Of a stretch of DNA of 64,000 bases, positions 1-8,527 are shown piece by piece. This stretch comes from Puffinus mauretanicus (Eukaryota; Chordata; Aves; Procellariiformes; Procellariidae): assembly GCA_023333565.1 (NCBI GenBank), contig JAJKFH010000052.1, positions 1,612,001-1,676,000 on the forward strand. The letters run 5' to 3'. A program made the position numbers and the translations under genes. The notes beneath the pieces were generated by a model. It worked only from the letters and a program-made list of their open reading frames with translations. It searched no databases and was not told the DNA's origin. Each line of letters opens with the position of its first letter. Position 1 is the first letter of the stretch.

Positions 1-3000
1 CGATCAATCTCAAGAACTACTAAATGATAGATAGAATATAATATAGGTCATTATTTCTTCCCTATGCATGAAAATGAATTATTCAGTAAAGATTTAGACC
101 CTTTTTATTATGACACTGAATTTATAGAGCATACAAAACATAAATGCAGATTTCTCCTGCACCAGATAGATGAACTCATTCTCCAGGCAGTGTGAGTTAG
201 ATGCAGCCATTCAGCATCGCTGGACGGCACAGACAAGATGTCCAAACGGCTAGGGCACACGACTGCGACGCGGGCGATTAGGACCTACACCTAGCTCAGC
301 TGCCAGCTTCCTTACTTGGCATAGTATTTTCAAAAGCCCCTGGCTGGTTTAGGAGCCCAAGATCTATTTATTTCAGAAATCAGGCTCTCAGGACCCATGC
401 ACCTTCAATGAGATTTGGAGTCACATGTTACTTAGGCCTTATAAATGTTTATCTTAACAAACTCAGCATCTCAATCTCTGATCTCTGAAACAGAGTGGCC
501 ATATATCGAAAGGAAATCAGTAAGGCTAAAACCTGTTAATGAGAAGTAGGTGCTGTATGAGCACATGGACAGATGTGGTCTTCCTGAATTCCGTGTGCAG
601 AGCTACCGTCTAGAATTTGGGTTGGTTTGTAACAATAGCAGTAACTTTCCTTGTTATTGGAATAGATGCTCCAATTTTTAATTGTGCAGCTAGGGAGAAT
701 GTTACCACTGACCAGCAGTTACAGATGCCAGCTTCGCAGTTCATTAGCTACTTCTGAAAGTCTGCTGGGAGCTCAGATTTTTAGCATGAACATTAGAGCT
801 CAGAGAGGAGGAGAGCAAAGGGCAAGCCTGCAAATTCTCCCTGGTTTGGAGAAAAGGCTGGGGATGGGGGCTGGAACACCCCTTTGGAGATGGGTGCTCT
901 CTGCTACGAGGAGCAGGATAGCAGATCCCAGTTTGTCACCCATCAGCTTCACCCGTGCCCCCCCAGAGCAGCCCTGGTGAGGTGGTTATGGCTTTTGTTC
1001 ACTGGAACACGGGGCAGTGAAGTGGTCAGTCCCTTTTTTAGGGCTACGCTGACTGCGGAGGGTTTGGGCACAGAAACACGGCAGTGCAGAGGGTTTGGGG
1101 ACAGAAACATGGCAGTGCTGACGCCTCTTCTGAGCCTTTCCTCCTTCTCTACTACATCCAAGGCAGCAAAGTCCTGGGTGCCTGGGTCCTTTATACTCGG
1201 ACCAGACAGCAGGGAAACTTGTTTCCTCTGCACATAGCCCAACATTTTGCTAATTTTACTAACTCCCTGGGCTAAATTCTGCCCTAGGTAATGTTAGAAT
1301 AATTTGCTTGTCAGAAAGCTGGGGTGTAATTACCTGTCATGGGTGCGTGCTGACTGGGATGTAAGTGGAGGTGGCAGGGTAAATGGGCTCACTGGTTTTT
1401 GGTGACGTTACAGAGGATCGCAAGCGGCTGGACTGGGCGTGCTCTGCAGATGCAATTGGGCAGCAGTTTGCACTGGGCTGTTTTCTAATGCTGCAGTGTG
1501 CAGACCTCCCTTGAGCACACCGTGTTCTCGGGGAGCGGGCTCTGCTCTGGGGACAGCAGAACTGCTTTCTGGGCACGAGGAGAGGTGCGAGGGGAGCCTC
1601 AAAGAGCGGGGAAAGCCCTGCACCTGCTTTCCTGGCTGCACTGTCCTGGGCGTTCTCAAAATCAGTCATTAGTGGGATTTTCCTCCTGCAAGCGCCATCA
1701 AACGGCCATTGCCAAAATACCCGGAGTAAGGACCCGGGCGGCTTCCACCTTAATGTACGTACATTAACTGCTCGGGTTTGCAAACCTCACTGAGGGCAAA
1801 AACAAACACAGTGATGGAAGGCTGGCTGAAAATGAGCTGAATTTGTAAATCTCAGCAGTGTGTGCAGGAGAAATAGCAAAAAAGACTGAATAGATTGAAA
1901 GTAGTCACCTGCCTGAACCCGACCATGGCTCTGGGAAGGGCGGAAAAGAAAAAGTACCGATAAAGTCTTTCAAAAGCCATTTGACCTGTAATTTTCACTG
2001 ATGTAAGGGATAACAGTGGAGATTTCGTTTTAATATATAGAAATCCAGATTTTTTTTTCCTGAGCTGTAATCAGCTCCACTGAAGTTCCCTCTGTCCATC
2101 AGCAAAATCTGTCTCGTGCTTGTTCTTTCTGGAACCCCTTTAAAATTCTGCACCGCGGTGGGAGAGATTAAAGGGGTAATATAACCCCAGGAACCACACT
2201 CCTGATGAGTAATTTCCCGGTGATTATTACAAGAAATCGCTAAGATCTAAAGGCGGCTCAGAGGGGGGAGAAAAAGACTGTTCTTTAATCCCCCCCCATC
2301 CGTTTACCTTCCACACGGGTGCCGCTCACCCCGCTGGGGCAGGGCCAGGTCAGCTCCTGTCCCAGCCGGAGCGGCCGGGGTCTTCCCTGCCCGCCCGGCC
2401 CCTGCCCACTGGTGGAGCCCCTCTGACGAGGAGCACAGAGACCCACGTGGGCGCCTGCCATGCTGCTGAACCAGAATTCAGCACTTCATGAAAAAAAAAA
2501 CCAGAAAAGGGAATTTTATCAGATTTTGCAGTGGTCGGCATCAAAACATGCAGATGGCTGTTTCTTTGGTAGGCCTGACCTACCAGACCTGTGCACATCC
2601 TCTAATTTATGCCTTGTTCATTAGTCACTGCTGGAAAGTCCATTTACACACTGCCCTCACCCCCCCCCAATAAAAAAAAATTGTAATCCCTGAGCTTGAA
2701 ATAATTGGCGACCCCAAAATAGCTCTTGCAGGCACGGCCGCCGAGCCGGGAGGGCTTCAGTTAGGAAGCACTCGGTCTCGGGCGAGCTGAGGTTCTCAAA
2801 ATCAATGGATGTTTCTGAAAATGTAGGGCAACGTGGCTCAGTCCCGTTGGGCGGGCGGCCCGCGCTCCCGCTCAGCGCTCCTTAATTTAGGTGAAACTGA
2901 TTGCTTTCACCTTATATAATTACGACAATACTTGGCAGCCCCATCGCCGCTTCCGTCTGACGCTGCAAAGTGCTGTTCAAACACCAAGTGTAAAACATAG
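1..3000. other. 5' flank of MSI2, no gene recognised
   Basis: No ORF here resembles a known protein and none has a plausible splice structure. Sequence is AT-rich at the left end and becomes CpG-rich towards 2700-3000. A tandem duplication sits at 1058-1119. The motif around 1269-1285 (gggctaaattctgcccta) resembles a relic of an old amniote interspersed repeat that I know by sight but cannot name. Short A and C homopolymers occur near 2490 and 2660. In mammals the upstream neighbour of MSI2 is AKAP1; nothing of it is seen here. Confidence 0.6.
1058..1119. repeat. 31-bp direct tandem duplication (two copies)
   Basis: Units 1058-1088 and 1089-1119 share the frame gagggtttggg-acagaaaca and differ at three positions. 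This is a simple local duplication, with no coding or regulatory role visible. Confidence 0.85.
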
Positions 3001-3080
3001 GAGCCGAGGGTAAACGCCATCACTCGCGCTGGGCAGCGCTCTTCTGGGGCCGAAGGCTGCAGCAGCGCTGCTGGAGCCCT

Positions 3081-3196
3081 GGGACGCAGGGACACCGGGG
3101 TGCAGGAGTCCTGGGACACGCGGGCAATGGGATGCAGGAGTCCTGGCATGTGGGGGCACCGGGGTGCAGGAGCCCCGGGACACGGGGGCAGCAGGC
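3081..3196. repeat. Minisatellite, 32-bp period, about 3.6 copies
   Basis: Units begin at 3081, 3113, 3145 and 3177 (the last one partial). Each carries a core like ggggtgcaggagtcct followed by a GC-rich gggacac segment. The array lies at the upstream edge of the CpG island, roughly 0.9-1 kb before the MSI2 start codon. Long ORFs crossing it on both strands are by-products of the stop-free repeat. Confidence 0.9.
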
Positions 3197-3804
3197 ACCA
3201 GCTCCTCCCTTTGGGCAGCCCTACGAAGCTGTAGGTTAAACGCAGGAGCGTTCGCAGGGTCCGGGCTGTGCGCGGCACCCAGGCGAAGGGCAGAGCGGGT
3301 GCTGGTGCCCAGGCTGGGTGCCGGGATAAATGACACGCCGCAGCCACGCCCGAGCCACCACCCCTACACCACAATTCCTTCTTTGCCGGACGCCCGCCCT
3401 CCCTTCCCAACAGACCCTCGAACTACCCATTCGGTATGTTTGGCTGTGCCGCGGCGGGAGCAGGGCAGGGGTGACGGCGGGAAAGCCCACGTCCCGCGCC
3501 GCCTTCGCCCCAAGAGACACCCCCCCACTCCTCGGGGGTCTGCTCTGCCGCTGCGCACCGGCCCACGGACACGCGTGGCCGCCCAGCGCAGGCCTGCGGA
3601 GCCGTTATCAGAGCGGTGCGTTATCAGCCGGCGGCTCCCGCTGATACCGGCTGCCGCACGCGCGGGGGTGCTCGGCGCTGCTCGCCCGTGGGTGCTCGCT
3701 GCCCTGGGGCACGCGCGCCGGGCGGGCGCTCGGTGGCGCGGGCGCGCGCGGCGGTGACGTCGCGGCAGGGCCACGCGACGGCGGCGGGCCCCGCCCCGTG
3801 GCGC

Positions 3805-4088
3805 GGGGGCGGGAGGGAGGGCCGGGGAGGGGGGGGAGGGAGGCGGCGCGGCGGCGCGGGATGGAGGGAGGAGAGGATGGTGGCGGGGGGAGGGAGGGAC
3901 GGCGCGGCGCGGCGCTGAGCTAAGCCGATCCCACGTGTGACGGATCTGGCTGCTTCCCCAGCGCCTCTCCAGTGAGATCCTCCGGTAGCGGAGGGAGGAG
4001 GAGGGGGGAAGGGAAGGGGAAAAAGCAACCGGAGCGAACCGAGCCGTAGCCGGGCCGGGGGGGGGCGGGTTGGGCGGGCGGGGGGGGT
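3805..4088 (+). other. G-quadruplex-prone G-tract cluster on the sense strand
   Basis: Four groups of closely spaced G runs of three or more are visible: 3805-3840, 3885-3898, 3990-4020 and 4054-4088. Each has at least three or four runs separated by loops of one to three bases. If transcribed, those downstream of the start site would lie in the 5' UTR, where such structures commonly lower cap-dependent scanning. Folding was judged by eye only. Confidence 0.65.
3861..3923 (+). other. Possible upstream ORF (20 codons) with a second overlapping uORF at 3877-3918
   Basis: ATG at 3861 opens a 20-codon glycine/arginine-rich frame ending at TAA 3921-3923. A second ATG at 3877, in another frame, ends at TGA 3916-3918 after 13 codons. 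Both would act as uORFs only if transcription begins upstream of about 3860; a later start removes them. There is no reason to think the peptides are functional. Confidence 0.35.
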
Positions 4089-4143
4089 CCTCTCAGGGGC
4101 TCTCGCTCGGCGCGGCGCGGATCGCTGCGGGCTCCGCGCGGCC

Positions 4144-4205
4144 ATGGAGGCGGACGGGAGCCAGGCTACCTCGGGGAGCCCCGGCGAGGCGCAGCACGAC
4201 CCCGG
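4144..4205 (+). CDS. MSI2: MSI2 coding exon 1 (start codon to first two bases of codon 21)
   Basis: The exon encodes the disordered tail [13 protein letters not shown] followed by GEAQHDPG. The ATG has G at -3 and G at +4, a strong Kozak context. The donor CGG|gtaagt is full consensus. The last codon (GG) is completed by C in exon 2, giving G21. Residues 14-16 (GEA) differ from the NDS I recall in mammals, a variable stretch outside RRM1. If intron 1 were retained, the frame would stop at once at TAA 4207-4209. Confidence 0.96.
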
Positions 4206-7200
4206 GTAAGTCGGCGGGCGGCGGGGCGCGGAGCGGAGCGGCGAGGAGCGGGGCGGGGGGGGCCGGCCGACCGGCCGGCCCCCCCCGCCCCGCTCCTCGC
4301 CGCTCCGCTCCGCGCCCCTCCGCGCCGCCGTGAGGTGCCCCGTCAAAATGGCCGATCCCGCACCGGCGTTCAACTCCGCTCTCTTCTCTCCTTCCAGCAA
4401 GATGTTCATCGGCGGCCTCAGCTGGCAAACCTCACCAGGTAAGGGCTGCCGCCCCCCCCCCCCCCCCCGTCGCGGCTTCCCCCCCCCCCCCCACGCGTCC
4501 CGCCCCGCGTGGGCCGCGTCCCGCCGCGCCGGGGCCTGCCCGCGCCCCCCCCCCCCCTTCCCCTCCTCTGCCTCTCTGCTTCTCTCTCTCTCCGCAGACA
4601 GCCTTAGAGACTATTTTAGCAAATTCGGAGAAATTAGAGAGTGTATGGTCATGCGGGACCCCACCACCAAGCGCTCCAGGTAAAACCGCCGCCCACCCGA
4701 GTCGGGTTGACAAACTTCGCGAGTTGCCGCCGGGGCGGGTGGACCCCCCCCGCCCCTGGCCCCCCCCCACCCCCCCATCCCATCCCACGCGTGGCCGGTG
4801 GGGCTGTTCGGGAGGTTTCTCCGCGCTCCCTGCGCCGCATCCCTCCGGCCGGGAGGAGGAAACAAAGCGGCCGGTGGAGGCGGAGAGGTGCAGGGGCGGC
4901 CGGGTCGGGGCTGTCCGCCCTCCCGCGGAACCGGAGGCTTTGGGGAAGGGGAGGGGGGAGGAAACGGCGATTTATTTTTATGACTTCTCTCCTTGTCTTA
5001 AGTTCTCATCCTTCCTCGCCCCCTCTCCCCATCCCCTGGCTCTTTGTCTCTCGCAGAGGCTTCGGGTTCGTTACGTTCGCGGATCCGGCGAGTGTAGACA
5101 AAGTCCTGGCTCAGCCCCACCACGAGCTGGACTCCAAGACGGTAGGTCGTGCGTGGGGCTGCCTGGCTGCCCTTCCTCTGCTGCGGCGGTGACAGGCGAC
5201 GTTACAGGGACCGTGCCCTCGCCCCGCGCTTGGCCGCGGCTGCGACTTCGGCTGGTTTTTTGCGGGGCGGTGTCAAGCTGTCATTGAACCGGGACTTTGC
5301 ATGGTTGTTTTTTTCCTTTCTTCCTAGAGTCTGCCTTTAACTTACGAAAAGCGGTAACTTTTTTTTTTTTTAAATCCCAATTTACCCATACCGACCGATG
5401 GCTCCTCCCCCAGCCTTACATTTTATTGAGCGGTGACATTGAAAAAATTGTAGAGTAAAATCCAACTTTTTTTGGTGTTCCGCTGCAGAATGCTTTCTGC
5501 AAGGAACTTTCTACATCTTTTGATTGATTATTTATTTATTGGTGCGCGTGTTTCAAGGTGGGAGTGACTTACTGTCAAATCGTAAAAGCTGCTTCTAGTG
5601 TCATTTCCCAAAGTCATTTTTTGGAGAGATCCCCCTCACCGGTGATGTTAGGGCCCTTATGAAACGTACGCATTAATCTGTGGAAAGCTATATGAGAGCT
5701 CGAGAGTAGATGTGGCAGAGAAACACAAGTCCTAATTTGTTGTTGTTTCTCCAGTGCTTTTTGTTACACTCAGTCTCCAGTGGATAACATAAGGAAAATG
5801 CTGATGAGATTCAGCTGATCTGTTTTTTTTTTAATAAACGTTACATTTGCTATTTTTTTAAAAAAACAAAAACGAACCACATGTAAGTCGCCCCTTGACC
5901 TGATACGGTGTTTTCAGTATTGGGTCAAACAAAAGGTATCAAGCGTGTGTAGCTTTAGGCCCTGTTTTTCTCCCTGCGATCAAGGCCGTGCAAAAGGATG
6001 AAGTTTTCGTGCCTCTTACTTCGTTGCAATTTTAAGCCTCAGCAAACCTGGAAGGGGAGGGGGGAAGGACACTGGTAGAGGTCATTATTGCTTTGGTACT
6101 GATCGGTCTGAGGGGGGTCGTGTTTGGGGAAGGGAAGGATCGTGCTGGTTTAACTGGCAGAGAGCTTCTGCTGGACGTGTCGAATGTGTTTGTTGCTGTA
6201 ACTGTCTTTTATAGTATGTATTCTGGATCTTAAAGGTTTTATTTTAACATGAGCATGGTGTTAGGAGGAATCCCGTCTCGGTGCTGGAACATCTTGCGTG
6301 TGCCTGTGTGTATGAGGTTATAGTTAAATGAAGAATAGAAGAAGCAGGGAGCAAACATGAGAGTATGTTTTTTTTTTTTTTAAGATGTAATTTATGTGAA
6401 AACAAAAAGCCCAAAGCTCTCGCAGAAGCAGGTGGAATCTAGTGTTTTAATTCGACCTACAAATTCTGCTGGGCTTGTCTGAACACGTAGCCCGTGCTTT
6501 CACATGCCTTAATAATTTGATTTCAGATTTAATCAGATATGGTAAGATAACTGATTCAACTGTGCTCCTGAGATTAAACTCACCAGACTTTTCATGTACA
6601 GCTATATTCTCTATGTTTTTTAAAGATAAATTTAGATAAGAAGAACAAAGGCAAACAGTATCTTGAACGAGGGTTTAAAAAAAAAAAAAATCATGGGAGG
6701 ACACCCTGTCATATTTCTGACTATAATTAGGTCCTCCCCCAGATTTTTTTCTGTATCACAGTCTAGTCCCTGCAATGTATTAATTTGCTCTTCTCTGGGG
6801 GAGGGGTGAAAAGCTTGACCAGGACAAATTCGCCTCAATTTTGATTGTGTGATAATGATTGAATCAATCTAAACAAGAAAATGACCTTAGAATCAGTAAC
6901 GCAGCTTAAAAGTAAAACATAAAACTAGCCAGGTTCCCTTTCAGCCGTTTATTTGTAGACGTGTGTAGTAACTGTTCTTTAGTATAACATAGCATTTGAC
7001 TCTGTTTCAACGTTCAGCACAGGAGGCAGATCGGTTGGGTATTGGCATGGAAACGTCGCTCTTGTTTACAGTTACGTTAAAAGCTTTGTTTAGGTAATGG
7101 CCATTCATATCAGAAATAGTATTATAGTCATTTCCTAGAGGACTTGTAGATACAGTAAGTAGAATTGTACCTAACTAACTAATTTTTTTTTTTGGTAGAA

Positions 7201-8494
7201 GTTTTTTTTTTTTGTTGTTGTTGTTTAAATAGTTGGCAGGGATATGCAAAAGGTATGGATTTGCCATGTTGGTTGCTAGTGTTCATCTTCAAACGCTGAT
7301 GGTGTTTATCCAAAAGGTTTTGTGAAGGAAAATTCAGTTATTTAATAAGGGCTGTCGCTGTGGTGCAAAGAACTCCATGCTCTTTGAACTGACCTTCAAA
7401 AATGAATGTGTTGCTTTAGAGTTTTTAATGGCTCTTCCAACTTTTTACCAGTGGGACTTTGCAGTGATGCCCTTCTGGTGGGACTGGTGTTCTTTGTTAA
7501 GAAAACTTTAGCTTTTGAAGCAAATGTAGAAACGTGCATGTTTGCCTCCACCTTTGAGTATCGCTGTGGAAAATCCGTACCTGTTGTATTTCCCCAGTAG
7601 ACAAATGCCTAGTCAGTGCTGAATATATTTGTAGATAATGTTAATCTCTATGAAAAGGTTAGCTTTCTAGATAAAGAATTTTACTTTTTATGCTTTTTGA
7701 ACAATAAAGTGGCATGTAATCGCTCATTTCTCAGGTATGTCCTAAAAAAGATACATTTGTATCTGATGTAGACAAATCAGTTTATCAGTCGCACATCAGA
7801 TATTTGTGCTATTTCCAATTTTGACAAATTAATTGAGTAAAACTGCTTTTTAGGAGAGGCCCGTGGTTTTTTATCAGTGACAGGTATATTTATCACCACA
7901 GGAATAACAATACCAAATGGAAACATCTCCTCTTCTTAATCAGGGTTAGTTTGAGGGGGGGGGAAAACCCAACAAAACCCAAACCCAAGCTACTAAAGAA
8001 AGCCTCTACTTCTAAATGTGCCTTAACGCAATCAGGATTAGGTTCATCAGTTTGTTATATAGTCAAAGATGACACTGAAAGCAGTCACAAGTTGCACAAT
8101 TAAGGTAGGATTTAATCCTTTAAAAAATCCTTTTCCAGACTCTTTATTTAGAACATATCTGTGTGCAGATGCTGCTAAAAAACAGGTGAAATCAGCAGCA
8201 TGTAGACATTTTATTCCAATCATTTTTAAAGATGACAGGTTAAGATGGGCAGTTGTTTAAAAGGTATGATTTTTATTTACATCCAGCCATGCATCTGCGG
8301 TGGTGTCTTTTTGGTTTTAAGTGATTTTTTTGAATGGTAGAGAAGAGTTGCTTTTTAAAGATGACCCATGTGGAAGTTGTTTTTAAAATTGCAGTATTAG
8401 CATTTTGGAATTGCAGAGTGGACACGCTTTCTAATTTATGCAGCGCAATGGGAGTCAATGCTGCATCTTAAAAAAGGGAGCATGGGGTAAAACA

Positions 8495-8527
<33 letters not shown>

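Larger units (their letters stand above)
3740..4143 (+). promoter_or_regulatory. MSI2: Probable MSI2 core promoter and 5' UTR
   Basis: A CRE-like TGACGTCG lies at 3755-3762, a perfect E-box CACGTG at 3932-3937, and GC boxes near 3805-3813 and 4061-4069. No TATA box is seen at a useful distance from exon 1, so a dispersed CpG-island promoter is likely. The transcription start cannot be set from sequence. The segment after about 3900 is the best candidate for 5' UTR because it leads without a splice signal into the start codon at 4144. Confidence 0.6.
3000..5260. promoter_or_regulatory. MSI2: CpG island spanning the MSI2 promoter and exons 1-4
   Basis: From about 3000 the sequence is persistently GC-rich with frequent CpG. 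It is densest at 3450-4900 and falls off after exon 4. It covers the likely transcription start and the first four exons, as expected for a developmental RNA-binding protein gene. The boundaries are visual estimates. Long ORFs on both strands inside it are stop-poor artefacts of base composition. Confidence 0.88.

Noticed and set aside
3164..3774. Long ORFs on both strands (up to 197 codons) upstream of MSI2
   Set aside because: They lie in the minisatellite and CpG island, where stops are rare; the predicted proteins are Arg/Ala/Pro-rich with no recognisable domain, and open frames occur on both strands at once.
3624..4409. 261-codon minus-strand ORF across the MSI2 promoter and exon 1
   Set aside because: Antisense by-product of GC-rich sequence and of the intron 1 palindrome; Pro/Arg/Ala-rich with no family resemblance.
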